Origin: Propionivibrio sp.
GTDB taxonomy: Bacteria; Pseudomonadota; Gammaproteobacteria; Burkholderiales; Rhodocyclaceae
Reading direction: 5' to 3'
Length of the DNA stretch: 64,000 bases
NCBI RefSeq assembly: GCF_016790145.1
Contig: NZ_JAEUOI010000047.1
Coordinates: forward strand, 1 to 64,000
Made by a program: the position numbers and the translations under genes. Below the pieces are notes generated by a model that saw only the letters and a list, made by a program, of their open reading frames with translations, did not search any database and was not told the origin of the DNA. This document shows, piece by piece, positions 17,436 through 25,915 of this stretch; position 1 is the stretch's first letter, and each line of letters opens with the position of its first letter.

Positions 17436-18176
17436 TTACCCCAGTTCGTTGAAATAGTAAAAATTCTGGGTCGAATAATAGCCACGACGCCACTCCACGG
17501 GCTTGTTGTCATAGGTAAAGGTGACGCGCTCGACCAGCAACAAGGGGCTACCCTCGGCCACCTGCAACAAATCTGCACTCACCCTGTCGGCTGGAACGGC
17601 GCGCAGGCGCTCGTCTGCACGTATCATGCGAACAGCATAACGGCTTTCAAACAGACTGTACAGGGACATCTCGCCGGATTTGAGGATATCCAGCGTCAGA
17701 TCGGAAAACAACTCGCCGGGAAGGTAGATTTCATCGAAAACAGCCGGTCGTTCGCCGCATTGCAACAGTCGGCGAAGAATAATGATCGGCGCCCCGGTCT
17801 CCAGCGCGAGAGTACGGGCAACGTCAGCCCCCGCCTTGGCTCGCCAGCACTCCAGGGGAATGCTCTTTAAGGTCTGCAGATCGGAATCATCGGACGCCAG
17901 GCGAAGAAAGCGAAAAAAAGAACGCGGATCGTCGTGCGTGGCAACGAAAGTGCCCTTGCCCTGTCGACGCACCAGCAGATTCTCGGCCGCCATTTCATCG
18001 ATCGCCTTGCGCACCGTGCCCTGACTCACACCAAAACGCGCCGCCAGTTCGGATTCGCTGGGAATGGCATCGCCCGGCCTCCACTCGCCAGTTTCAAGGC
18101 TCCTTGTAATCAACTCCCTGATTTGCCGATAGAGGGGACTGAAGGTCGGAGAATGGACGGACGATGGCTGGCTCAT
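17436..18176 (-). CDS. GntR-family transcriptional regulator (HutC/UTRA type)
   Basis: About 246 aa from the ATG at 18176; a GTG at 18194 would add six residues. The N-terminal winged helix-turn-helix contains PSESELAARFGVSQGTVRKAIDEMAAENLLVRRQGKGTFV, typical of GntR. The C-terminal part, ending W-R-R-G-Y-Y-S-T-Q-N-F-Y, is a UTRA ligand-binding domain. It sits between the sdh-gltA-suc cluster and divergent mdh and very likely senses a carboxylate or related metabolite to control them. The palindrome at 18226-18241 is its probable operator. Confidence 0.88.
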   Translation of the reverse strand: MSQPSSVHSPTFSPLYRQIRELITRSLETGEWRPGDAIPSESELAARFGVSQGTVRKAIDEMAAENLLVRRQGKGTFVATHDDPRSFFRFLRLASDDSDLQTLKSIPLECWRAKAGADVARTLALETGAPIIILRRLLQCGERPAVFDEIYLPGELFSDLTLDILKSGEMSLYSLFESRYAVRMIRADERLRAVPADRVSADLLQVAEGSPLLLVERVTFTYDNKPVEWRRGYYSTQNFYYFNELG

Positions 18177-18225
18177 AAAGTGTAATTTCAGCACAAATCA
18201 TTGATAATGTCCATAAGTATATAAA

Positions 18226-18241
18226 TGTCTTATATAAGACA
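18226..18241. promoter_or_regulatory. candidate GntR operator palindrome
   Basis: TGTCTTATATAAGACA is a perfect 16-bp palindrome between the regulator and mdh. The half-site AAGACA recurs just downstream (18244-18249). Symmetrical AT-centred sites of this length suit dimeric GntR proteins. It lies about 20 bp upstream of the mdh -35 box and about 50 bp before the regulator start, so it could serve both genes. Confidence 0.6.
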
Positions 18242-18261
18242 CAAGACATATAAATTGACAA

Positions 18262-18291
18262 TTGACATCATCGGACGTTCGCTCTTATGAT
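18262..18291 (+). promoter_or_regulatory. sigma-70 type promoter of mdh
   Basis: TTGACA at 18262-18267 and TATGAT at 18286-18291, with an 18-bp spacer. A second TTGACA lies seven bases upstream. The predicted leader is about 90 nt and carries AGGAG before the mdh ATG. Confidence 0.6.
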
Positions 18292-18386
18292 CTCAAACTG
18301 TTTTCTTTCACCCAATAAGCCAGTTCGGGGAATTATCGCTAGTTTTCAGGTTTTTCCATTTCTTTCATATCCACAGGAGCCGCACC

Positions 18387-19373
18387 ATGTCCAATGCCCC
18401 AATCCGCGTCACAGTCACCGGCGCCGCCGGCCAGATCGGTTACAGCCTGCTTTTCCGCATCGCCTCCGGCGAAATGCTCGGCAAGGATCAGCCGGTCATC
18501 CTCCAGTTGCTCGACCTGCCGCAAGCCCAGAAAGCCTGCCAGGGCGTCATGATGGAACTCGACGACTGCGCCTTTCCGCTGCTTGCCGGCATGAGCACTT
18601 CTGACGACCCGAATGTCGCTTTCAAGGATGCCGATATCTGCCTGCTGGTCGGCGCCCGTCCGCGCGGCCCCGGCATGGAGCGTGCCGATCTGCTGACGGC
18701 AAACGGTGCCATCTTCACCGTGCAGGGCAAAGCCATAGCCGAAAACGCCAATGAGAACGTCAAGGTGCTGGTCGTCGGCAACCCCTGCAACACCAACGCA
18801 CTGATTGCCGCCGCCGCTGCCAAAAAGGTGGGCCGTACCAACCCGGCCAACTACCACGCCATGCTTCGTCTAGACTACAACCGCGCCGTCCTGCAGCTCG
18901 CCGTCAAGAGCGGCCGCCCGGTTTCAAGCTTCAAGAATCTCGTCGTCTGGGGCAACCATTCGCCAACCATGTACGCCGACTACCGTAACTGCACGTCCAA
19001 CGGCGACAACGTCAAGACGCTGATCAACGATCCGGTCTGGAATAACGATGTCTTCCTGCCCACCGTCGGCAAGCGCGGCGCCGCCATCATCGAGGCACGC
19101 GGACTCTCTTCTGCGGCTTCTGCAGCCAACGCTGCCATTGACCATATCCATGACTGGGTGCTCGGTTCTGCCAACTGGGTCACCATGGGCGTTCCGAGCG
19201 ATGGCTCCTACGGTATTCCGAACGGCATCGTGTTCGGTTTCCCCTGCGAGTGCAAAGGCGGATCCTTCAAGATTGTCCAGGGCATTGAAATCGACGATTA
19301 TTCACGCGAGAAGATCAACAAGACGCTCAAGGAACTTACCGACGAAGCCGAAGCCGTCAAGGCCATGCTCTAG
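18387..19373 (+). CDS. mdh: malate dehydrogenase (NAD)
   Basis: A 328-aa enzyme of the group found in beta-proteobacteria. The Rossmann motif [16 protein letters not shown] opens the protein; the active-site loop with R-P-R-G-P-G-M-E-R, the LDYNRA and VWGNHSPT (catalytic His) segments and the C-terminal [10 protein letters not shown] follow. It converts malate to oxaloacetate, completing the cycle with the genes across the GntR regulator. AGGAG precedes the ATG, and a strong terminator follows the stop. Confidence 0.97.
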   Translation: MSNAPIRVTVTGAAGQIGYSLLFRIASGEMLGKDQPVILQLLDLPQAQKACQGVMMELDDCAFPLLAGMSTSDDPNVAFKDADICLLVGARPRGPGMERADLLTANGAIFTVQGKAIAENANENVKVLVVGNPCNTNALIAAAAAKKVGRTNPANYHAMLRLDYNRAVLQLAVKSGRPVSSFKNLVVWGNHSPTMYADYRNCTSNGDNVKTLINDPVWNNDVFLPTVGKRGAAIIEARGLSSAASAANAAIDHIHDWVLGSANWVTMGVPSDGSYGIPNGIVFGFPCECKGGSFKIVQGIEIDDYSREKINKTLKELTDEAEAVKAML

Positions 19374-19394
19374 GTAGGCCCCTGCCTTACCTGA

Positions 19395-19422
19395 AAGCCG
19401 CAGCAAGCCTGCGGCTTTTTTT
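19395..19422 (+). terminator. rho-independent terminator of mdh
   Basis: Stem AAGCCGCAG/CTGCGGCTT with a 5-nt loop, followed by a run of T, 22 bp after the mdh stop. Confidence 0.88.
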
Positions 19423-19485
19423 CGTCCTGGCTCCCCGCCCCGCGCAGTAAAATGAATACATTGACAAGAATCAGGACAGTCCCCC

Positions 19486-19587
19486 ATGAAGCACCCCATT
19501 GACATTCTCTTACGCGAACGTCTGGCACGCGCACAGGCCACTGGCATGCGGATGAAGACTGCGATCCAGCAGCGCTTTTTCGGCTGA
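19486..19587 (+). CDS. small 33-aa ORF preceding the MazG-like gene
   Basis: A basic peptide (MKHPIDILLRERLARAQ at its start) that ends 4 bp before the next ATG, which suggests coupling. TTGACA lies about 25 bp upstream, but no strong ribosome-binding site is visible. No family is recognised. It may be a leader peptide or a small protein. Confidence 0.35.
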   Translation: MKHPIDILLRERLARAQATGMRMKTAIQQRFFG

Positions 19588-19591
19588 CTTC

Positions 19592-19960
19592 ATGAGCCTT
19601 CCGGAATTGGCACAGGCTTTGCTGAAATTTCGCGACGAGCGCAACTGGGCGCAATTCCACACCCTGCGCCACCTCATCGTCTCGCTCAATCTGGAAGCAG
19701 CGGAGTTGCTTGAGCTCACGCAATGGAAAACCGACGAGGAAATGACAAGCTTGATGAACGATGAAAGCGCGCACCAGGCCCTGCGTGACGAGTGTGCCGA
19801 TGTCCTGCTTTATCTGCTGCTCATCGCCGACAAGGCCGGTATCAATCTTGAAGAAGCAGCACGCAGCAAACTCGAAAAGAATGCCGCGAAGTACCCGATC
19901 GAGAAAAGTTACGGTTCGAGCCGAAAATACACTCGACTCGACAGGGCCAGCGAAGACTGA
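19592..19960 (+). CDS. MazG-like nucleotide pyrophosphohydrolase
   Basis: A 122-aa all-helical protein. LNLEAAELLELTQWK and DECADVLLYLLLIADKAGI give the E-x-x-E ... E-x-x-D metal-binding pattern of the MazG/dCTPase (RS21-C6-like) superfamily, which hydrolyses non-canonical or excess dNTPs to monophosphates. The single-domain size matches the dCTPase-like branch rather than the two-domain MazG. It converges with rlmJ, whose stop lies about 150 bp on. Confidence 0.83.
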   Translation: MSLPELAQALLKFRDERNWAQFHTLRHLIVSLNLEAAELLELTQWKTDEEMTSLMNDESAHQALRDECADVLLYLLLIADKAGINLEEAARSKLEKNAAKYPIEKSYGSSRKYTRLDRASED

Positions 19961-20113
19961 TGGGACGTCAGCTTCAAAGGCATTACCACCTCAACAAAAC
20001 TCGCCAAGGCGCACCAGGGAAAACCAGGCTGTTTCCTGGTGAATATTCCTGGTGAATCTTTGTGTGTGGCTTGATGGCAAAGCTTTTTCCATGTCTTTCG
20101 ACATGACCAAATA

Positions 20114-20959
20114 CTAGCCTTCATGCTGTTCAAGCGTATAGCCCGCGCCGGCATCCTGTCCGAGCACATCGACCAGATAAGGCATCACCCCGGCAAGCGT
20201 GCCGTGCAGCGTCCACGGCGGGTTTAGGATGAACAGGCCGCTACCGTGCATGCCCAAGCTGTCCCTGGCCGGCTCCCTGACGCGCAGTGCCACATGCAAC
20301 CAGCTCCCGGCGGGCAGACGTTTTAGTCGCGGCGGCAATTCATGGGCGTCAAGGCGGGTCAGTTGTGGATACCACAGCGCATAGGTACCGTCGGGAAAGC
20401 GCGTCAATGACTCTTTCAGTGCATGAAACACCCGCTCGTAGTCGTGCTTGTCTTCATAGGCCGGATCGATCAGAACCACAGCGCGACGTGGCGGCGGCGG
20501 TAACAGCGCCTTGAGTCCGGCAAAGCCGTCTGTCGCTTCGGCGATGACCTGTTTGCCGGCATCCTGAAAGTTCTCCTGCAACAGACGCGCGTCCTTGCTG
20601 TGCAATTCAAAGAGTCGCAGGCGATCCTGCCCACGCATAGTCCACAAGGCAAAATAGGGTGAACCGGGGTAAGCGCGCAAGCGACGATCCGGATTGATCC
20701 TGCGCACCAGATCCACATAGTCGGCGAGTGCTGCCGGCAGGTCGTTGCGCCCCCACAAAAGAGCGATACCTTCCTTGTATTCGGCGAGTTTGAGCGCATA
20801 ACCGGAGTCCAGCGCATAAGCCCCGGCACCGGCGTGCGTATCGATAACCCAGAATGGCTTGTCCTTCTGCGCGAGGTAGCGCGTCAGTTGGACAAGCACC
20901 AGGTGCTTTAGAACATCGGCATGGTTGCCGGCGTGGAAGGCGTGACGATAACTGAGCAT
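20114..20959 (-). CDS. rlmJ: 23S rRNA (adenine-2030-N6)-methyltransferase RlmJ
   Basis: A 281-aa protein. The opening LSYRHAFHAGNHADVLKH is diagnostic of RlmJ, and DTHAGAGAY forms the SAM-binding motif I. Motif IV of this N6-adenine methyltransferase family is normally D-P-P-Y; here it reads D-P-A-Y (LIDPAYEDKHDYERV), a change within the adenine-binding loop. The rest of the protein looks intact. It methylates naked 23S rRNA before 50S assembly and stands as a single gene. Confidence 0.92.
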   Translation of the reverse strand: MLSYRHAFHAGNHADVLKHLVLVQLTRYLAQKDKPFWVIDTHAGAGAYALDSGYALKLAEYKEGIALLWGRNDLPAALADYVDLVRRINPDRRLRAYPGSPYFALWTMRGQDRLRLFELHSKDARLLQENFQDAGKQVIAEATDGFAGLKALLPPPPRRAVVLIDPAYEDKHDYERVFHALKESLTRFPDGTYALWYPQLTRLDAHELPPRLKRLPAGSWLHVALRVREPARDSLGMHGSGLFILNPPWTLHGTLAGVMPYLVDVLGQDAGAGYTLEQHEG

Positions 20960-21092
20960 GGGCGAAAACGGTCGGCAACTCTTGCGGCGGATGCGATTGA
21001 TCGCGTGAAAACGAAAACAGGCCGGTCAGACCAACATGCAGCCCCCGGCATTGGTGCCGCAAAAAGCTGTGGGGTGATCCGGCACCTATCGG

Positions 21093-21272
21093 TCAGTGGC
21101 CAGCGCCAGCCGGGTCAGCATCGCTCGGAGCACTCTCTTCAGACGAAAGCCCTGCACTGCCGTCATCTGCGGGTTTTTTCTCCGCAAGTTTGCGCAGGCG
21201 TTTCTCTTCCTGTTTTCTTTTCTTTTCCAGATCTCTCTGGCGTTTTTCAAACGAGTAATTAGGTTTTGCCAA
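21093..21272 (-). CDS. small charged coiled-coil hypothetical protein
   Basis: Read from a TTG at 21272 with AGGGA eight bases upstream, giving 59 aa that begin (M/L)AKPNYSFEKRQRDLEKKRKQ, a Lys/Glu-rich helix followed by an acidic, Ala/Gly-rich tail. Short proteins starting AKPNY-x-F-x-K-R-Q are widespread in beta-proteobacteria without known function. A longer frame reaches an ATG at 21350 and would add a hydrophobic N-terminus, but without a better ribosome-binding site. Confidence 0.6.
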   Translation of the reverse strand: MAKPNYSFEKRQRDLEKKRKQEEKRLRKLAEKKPADDGSAGLSSEESAPSDADPAGAGH

Positions 21273-21387
21273 AACAATATCCCTGATCGGCCCGGAGGCT
21301 GAATGAAGCGCTACAATAAAAAGCAACAGATAGCACGCTACCGGTGACATTCACCCGTGGTACCCGACCCTGTGCTTGCAAAATCAG

Positions 21388-21774
21388 TCAGTAACGATTT
21401 CCGCCACCACCCGAACCACCACCTCCGCCTGAACCACCACGGCCAGACCCATAGGGGCCACGCCCACCGCCACCACCACCGGGGCCGCGGCGTGCGCCAC
21501 CAAAGCCACCGCCGCCACTACGCGGCTCCTGCGGGCGAGCTTCGTTGACGGTCAAGGCACGGCCGTCAATACTCTTGCCATTAAGTGCGGAAATCGCGGC
21601 CTGAGCCTCCTGCTCCGAACCCATCTCGACAAAGCCGAAACCCTTCGAGCGCTGCGTTTCACGATCGGTGATCACTTGCGCCGAAGTTACCGTTCCATGC
21701 GCGGCGAACATCTGCTCCAGATCGCTTTTGTTGATGTCGTAGCTCAGGTTGCCTACGTATAGCTTTGTACCCAA
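21388..21774 (-). CDS. RRM-domain glycine-rich RNA-binding protein
   Basis: A 128-aa protein. The RNA recognition motif occupies about 1-80, with RNP2 LYVGNL (5-10) and RNP1 KGFGFVEM (44-51), both with their aromatic residues. The C-terminal 45 residues are an Arg-Gly-Gly-rich tail. Bacterial proteins of this type bind single-stranded RNA and are often induced in cold or stress; that role here is inferred. A monocistronic gene. Confidence 0.93.
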   Translation of the reverse strand: MGTKLYVGNLSYDINKSDLEQMFAAHGTVTSAQVITDRETQRSKGFGFVEMGSEQEAQAAISALNGKSIDGRALTVNEARPQEPRSGGGGFGGARRGPGGGGGGRGPYGSGRGGSGGGGGSGGGGNRY

Positions 21775-21874
21775 TTGAGATGCTCCCAGATAAGGACATT
21801 ATGAAAACTGCCCCAGAACAATAGCAAGGCCAGGCGCCAGAGTCTAATAAAATAGTTTTCGGCAGAAACCGGAA

Positions 21875-23119
21875 CTAGTCCGGCAACGCGATCTTGTGGT
21901 CGGTACTGAACTGATAATCGCGAAAAATGTGCTCGGCACTGAGCAACTGGTAGCTGCCATCATCGAGTTTATGCGTCGTTTCCTTGAGACGATAGGTGTT
22001 ATGCCCACAGGTCCACAGATCGAAGTTGCGCATCTGCGTGCACAGACAGGTCTTGTCCTTCACCGAGACACGCTTGACGCCCGGATTCGCCGCGACTTCA
22101 CGATTGTAGGCCGTGATGTAGGAACAACAGCCGTTGGCATCGAGCAGATAGCCATAGGCTTCACAATTCGGGCGAATGCCATCGCCAATCGCCGGGCTGG
22201 TGGTCAACATGCGCATCGGGTAGCCGGTCGGTGAAATAAGGTTGACCTCGATCTGATCTTCGCTGGCCTTGAAGTACAACTGCTGCACATCCTCGGGCAA
22301 TCCACATTCCCTGGCAACAGTAAAGCGCGTCGCCACCTGGACGGCCGACGCACCGTTTTCAAGGTAGGCGACGGCGTCACTGCCGGTAAAAACCCCACCT
22401 GCAGGAATCAGCGGAATATCGAGTTTTTCGGCCAGCAAAAACTGTCGAATTTCTGCAACGATGGTCGCCAGGTCATACTCGGCCCAATCCATGCCAAATC
22501 CCAGATGGCCGCCGGCCAGCGGCCCTTCGATTACCACATAGTCAGGCAAGCGACCAGTGCGTAACGACTTGCGCAGGAAGAGTTGCAATGCACGCAAAGA
22601 GGAAACGATGATGCCCAGCCTGGCATCGCGAAAGCGCGGGTGATCCTCGATCAGCGCGAAGGATCCCAGATGCAGCCCGGCAGCCAGCGTAATTCCGTCG
22701 ATACCGGCATCAAGTGCTGCCCGCATGCGGACGCGCAAGGTTTCCCTGGGCGCGTTCATGGTCAGCTTTTCCATGCAGTTGACGAAGATCAGACCATCGC
22801 CGCGCTTGGCCTCCATCGTCTTGCCAATGTGCATTGCTGTTGCTTCGGCCAGTTGCCCGAGATCAAACTGGACCACCGACTTGTCGGTGTTGGCCACGTT
22901 AAACTTGTACTGCTTGATTTTATCCTTGACAAACTTGGCGTTGTATCGCCGGTCAGCCACGGTGTTGATCATGGCATCTGAAATATGCCCGATACCACCC
23001 AGACGAGCCGCCGCGAGCGCCAGTTCGGCCGTCGAGATATCGACCCCCATACCACCGATCATGATCGGCACCAGCTCCTGCTTGCCAAACTTCAGACGGA
23101 AATCATCAACACACTTCAT
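21875..23119 (-). CDS. nitronate monooxygenase family flavin oxidoreductase
   Basis: A 414-aa TIM-barrel FMN enzyme. IMIGGMGVDIST at the N-terminus, GPLAGGHLGFG and AGGVFTGSDAVAYLENGASAVQVATRF build the FMN phosphate site of the 2-nitropropane dioxygenase/NMO class. The C-terminal extension is Cys-rich (CEAYGYLL ... NGCCSYITAYN ... CLCTQMRNFDLWTCGH), so this subgroup may bind a metal or cluster. The substrate cannot be deduced, since this superfamily also includes NADH:quinone and enoyl-ACP reductases. It is divergent from the FolE-like gene. Confidence 0.85.
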   Translation of the reverse strand: MKCVDDFRLKFGKQELVPIMIGGMGVDISTAELALAAARLGGIGHISDAMINTVADRRYNAKFVKDKIKQYKFNVANTDKSVVQFDLGQLAEATAMHIGKTMEAKRGDGLIFVNCMEKLTMNAPRETLRVRMRAALDAGIDGITLAAGLHLGSFALIEDHPRFRDARLGIIVSSLRALQLFLRKSLRTGRLPDYVVIEGPLAGGHLGFGMDWAEYDLATIVAEIRQFLLAEKLDIPLIPAGGVFTGSDAVAYLENGASAVQVATRFTVARECGLPEDVQQLYFKASEDQIEVNLISPTGYPMRMLTTSPAIGDGIRPNCEAYGYLLDANGCCSYITAYNREVAANPGVKRVSVKDKTCLCTQMRNFDLWTCGHNTYRLKETTHKLDDGSYQLLSAEHIFRDYQFSTDHKIALPD

Positions 23120-23327
23120 CTATATCCTTCCACAACCCTGACAGCCCGAATTTACTGCAACAACAGGCCTGTAAAACCGCTCACGAGCGACATTATCGCT
23201 CATACCGACTCGATGTGGCTTGTCAGGCAAATCAAATAGGGGTGCCGGATCATAGGACTGAATACTAACGCGTTTGTTCAAGGCGTGTATTATCGCCCGC
23301 ATCAGCCATTCGAACCGGGAGCACGCG

Positions 23328-23972
23328 ATGTCCGAGCACAGCGAGAATGAACACACCCCACCCTCTTCAGCCGACATCGGCATTCCGCGCCGGAACAATT
23401 TTGACGCGCCGGCATTCGAACAGGCGGTCAGCGACCTGCTCAGGGCCTGCGGCCTTGCGCCGGACGTCGCACACATGGGCAGAACCGCCCAGCGCGTACG
23501 CGAACTCTGGCAAAAACGACTGCTCGGCGGCTATGACCTCGACCCGGCCCGCGCGCTGGGCGAGGGATTTGCCGACCATCGCCGTGACATGGTGATCGTC
23601 CGCGGCATTGCCGTTCATGGGGTCTGCCCGCACCATCTAGTGCCGTTTCGCGGCCTCGCCCATGTCGCCTATCTTCCCGGCGGACGTTTGCACGGCTTTG
23701 GCCGAATAGCGCGACTGGTTGACGCCATCGGCCACCGCTTTACCTACCAGGAGTGGATGACTCGGGATATTGCCGAAGCGCTGATGCATCATGGCCAGGC
23801 ACGCGGCGCCGCCTGTGTGCTTGAGGCCGAACAACTGTGCCTCCTGCTCGGCGAAGACCGGCGCGGTGACGAACGCGTCATCACCCAGTCCTTTACCGGT
23901 GAGTTTGAAACGTCCGAGCAGCAGCGCAACGAGTTTCTGCGCGCCATTGGCAGCCTGCGCCGGAATGATTGA
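23328..23972 (+). CDS. GTP cyclohydrolase I family protein (divergent FolE-like)
   Basis: About 214 aa from the ATG at 23328, with GGGAG upstream. The T-fold and zinc-site landmarks of GTP cyclohydrolase I are present: VCPHHLVPF (Cys100, His102, His103) and the later Cys171. Two conserved active-site residues are changed: E-A-E-H-x-C reads EAEQLC (Gln169) and the Q-E-R of the phosphate site reads QEW (Trp143). FolE opens GTP to dihydroneopterin triphosphate for folate. This copy may have altered chemistry or another T-fold role. A canonical folE is not seen in the window. Family certain, function uncertain. Confidence 0.75.
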   Translation: MSEHSENEHTPPSSADIGIPRRNNFDAPAFEQAVSDLLRACGLAPDVAHMGRTAQRVRELWQKRLLGGYDLDPARALGEGFADHRRDMVIVRGIAVHGVCPHHLVPFRGLAHVAYLPGGRLHGFGRIARLVDAIGHRFTYQEWMTRDIAEALMHHGQARGAACVLEAEQLCLLLGEDRRGDERVITQSFTGEFETSEQQRNEFLRAIGSLRRND

Positions 23973-23990
23973 TGCGATGTAACCTACTGG

Positions 23991-24932
23991 TTACAGGCCG
24001 GTCAGCGTCAAAGCCAAAGGCGTTGACAGCGCCGCCAGCCCGGTTGACAACACCAGACTGCTGGCCACCGGTCCCTCAAGCACCTTGAATTGCCGCGACA
24101 TGATATAGACGTTCACACCCACGGCAATCGACGACAGCAATACCACCACCCGCGTTTCCATCAGAGGTAGTCCGATCAAACGGGCCAGTGACCACACCAC
24201 AAACGGCTGAATGAGCAACTTGACCGCACAGATTGAGACGCTGATCTTCCAGCCCTCGCGCACACCGTGCTCAGCCAGGCCCATGCCGAGAGCGATCAGT
24301 GCCAAGGGTGCTGCGGCCTGCCCGACCATGGCCAGCGGCACGTCGATGGCCGCCGGCAAGGGCCAGCCGGTCAAACCGAGCAGCGCGCCGGAAAGAATGC
24401 CGGCAACAATTGGGTTGGTCAGTACGCCGCGCAACGTCTTGCCAAAGCCGCGCACTGAAAAGCTGCCGTGCAGTGCCCACTCGACTGAAACGGTGACCAG
24501 CGTCCACAGGATCAGCGCGTTGAACACCAGCACCAGCGCTACCGAAGGAACCGCCGCATCGCCAAGTGCCACCTTGGCCAGTGGCAAGCCGAGCAGGACA
24601 TTGTTGGAAAACACGCCGCCGAGCGCGAATACCGACTGCGACACGCCATCGAGCGCAAACAGTTTCCAGGCGATCAGCCGGCCAATGACAAAAACGATCA
24701 GACAGCCGCCGAAGAAGGCGATCAGCAGGCGCGCATCGACGGGCGGCAGCTTTGAGAAGTCGCTCATCAGACGAAACAGCATCGCCGGCAAGGCCACCGA
24801 GAAGACGAATTGCGAGAGACTCTCTGACATTGCCGGCCGCCATCCTGACAATCGCATCAGGGCATAGCCAACAAAAACCAGAGCAAAGAGCGGCGCGGCA
24901 AGCGTCACGTGGTGCAAGAAGGTATCCACCAC
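23991..24932 (-). CDS. AEC-family transporter
   Basis: A 313-aa membrane protein with about ten hydrophobic helices in two five-helix halves, the layout of the auxin efflux carrier (AEC) family. The centre contains a polar break and G-x-x-x-N-P-x-x-x-x-x-x-G (LRGVLTNPIVAGILSGALLG), typical of the family. Bacterial members export or take up carboxylates such as malate or malonate; the substrate here is unknown. It lies 3 bp after the crotonase gene on the same strand, so the two likely form an operon. Confidence 0.85.
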   Translation of the reverse strand: MVDTFLHHVTLAAPLFALVFVGYALMRLSGWRPAMSESLSQFVFSVALPAMLFRLMSDFSKLPPVDARLLIAFFGGCLIVFVIGRLIAWKLFALDGVSQSVFALGGVFSNNVLLGLPLAKVALGDAAVPSVALVLVFNALILWTLVTVSVEWALHGSFSVRGFGKTLRGVLTNPIVAGILSGALLGLTGWPLPAAIDVPLAMVGQAAAPLALIALGMGLAEHGVREGWKISVSICAVKLLIQPFVVWSLARLIGLPLMETRVVVLLSSIAVGVNVYIMSRQFKVLEGPVASSLVLSTGLAALSTPLALTLTGL

Positions 24933-24935
24933 GAA

Positions 24936-25763
24936 TCAGTCGTCGAATTCAGGCTTGCGCTTCTCGCGCAGGGCACGCATCGACTCGGCCAGATCGACCG
25001 ACATCAGCATCGCCGCATTCCACGTCGCCACGTAGGTGAGTCCATCGGCAACTGAATGATCGCGACCGAAATTGAGCATTTCCTTGGTGCCACGGATGGC
25101 CAGCGGCGATTTCCCTGCGATGCAGTGAGCGATCTCACGAACGCCCACGTGCAGCGCATCATGGTTATCGAACACACGATTGACGAGTCCGCAGCGCTGC
25201 GCCTCACCGGCATCGACCTGGCGCGCGGTGTAAGCCAGTTCCCGCGCCAGACCTTGCCCGATCAGACACGGCAGACGCTGTAGCGTGCCGACATCGGCGA
25301 CCATTCCCAACTCGATTTCCCGCACCGAAAACTGTGCATCGGCGGCAGCGTAACGCATGTCGCAGCAGCTCACCAGATCGACGCCGGCACCGATGCAGGC
25401 CCCCTGAATCGCTACCAATACGGGCTTGCGGCAACGCTCGACACAGGTAAGACAATCCTGCAGGTCGAGAATCACGTGGCGCAGCGCTTCATGACTACGC
25501 GCCGGGTCGCGATGCGCAACCAGCGCTTCGACGCCCGCCAGCATCGACAGATCGATTCCCGAACAGAAGTTCTTGCCGGCACCGCTGAGCACAACGACAC
25601 GCACCCCGGGCGTCGAATCAGCCCACAGAAAAGCCGTGCGCAACTCCTGCCACATGGCCTCACTCAGGGCATTGGAGCGATCAGGGCGATGCAGCTTTAC
25701 TTCGGCAATGTGCTGGCTCAATTCGATACTGATCGTCGCCAGTTGCGGAATGATGGTAGTAAT
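24936..25763 (-). CDS. enoyl-CoA hydratase/isomerase (crotonase) family protein
   Basis: A crotonase-fold protein of about 275 aa. LSGAGKNFCSGIDLSML and IQGACIGAGVDLVSCCDMRYA form the two oxyanion-hole segments, and EIELGMVADVGTLQRLP contains the Glu/Asp region, as in dienoyl-CoA isomerases. The start is unusual. The first standard codon is a TTG at 25721, but it would remove a typical beta-strand (LATISIELSQHIAEV), and AGGAG lies about 6 nt before an ATT at 25763 in the same frame. I therefore extend to ATT. It is followed at 3 bp by the AEC transporter. Confidence 0.75.
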   Translation of the reverse strand: MTTIIPQLATISIELSQHIAEVKLHRPDRSNALSEAMWQELRTAFLWADSTPGVRVVVLSGAGKNFCSGIDLSMLAGVEALVAHRDPARSHEALRHVILDLQDCLTCVERCRKPVLVAIQGACIGAGVDLVSCCDMRYAAADAQFSVREIELGMVADVGTLQRLPCLIGQGLARELAYTARQVDAGEAQRCGLVNRVFDNHDALHVGVREIAHCIAGKSPLAIRGTKEMLNFGRDHSVADGLTYVATWNAAMLMSVDLAESMRALREKRKPEFDD

Positions 25764-25915
25764 AGCACTCTCCTGAATAAAACGTCTTCGGCAACTCTCG
25801 CCGAACTAGCCGCGAAGTGTAAATGATTTGATTAAACCTGTGCTGCCCGTGGAATCGCGCGACAATACGCGCAGTACCAACGGTCGCGCATGATCTAACC
25901 AATCTCACTTCACCC

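Noticed and set aside
18262..18386. Riboswitch in the mdh leader
   Set aside because: The leader is only about 90 nt and shows no known aptamer motif; promoter and operator explain the region.
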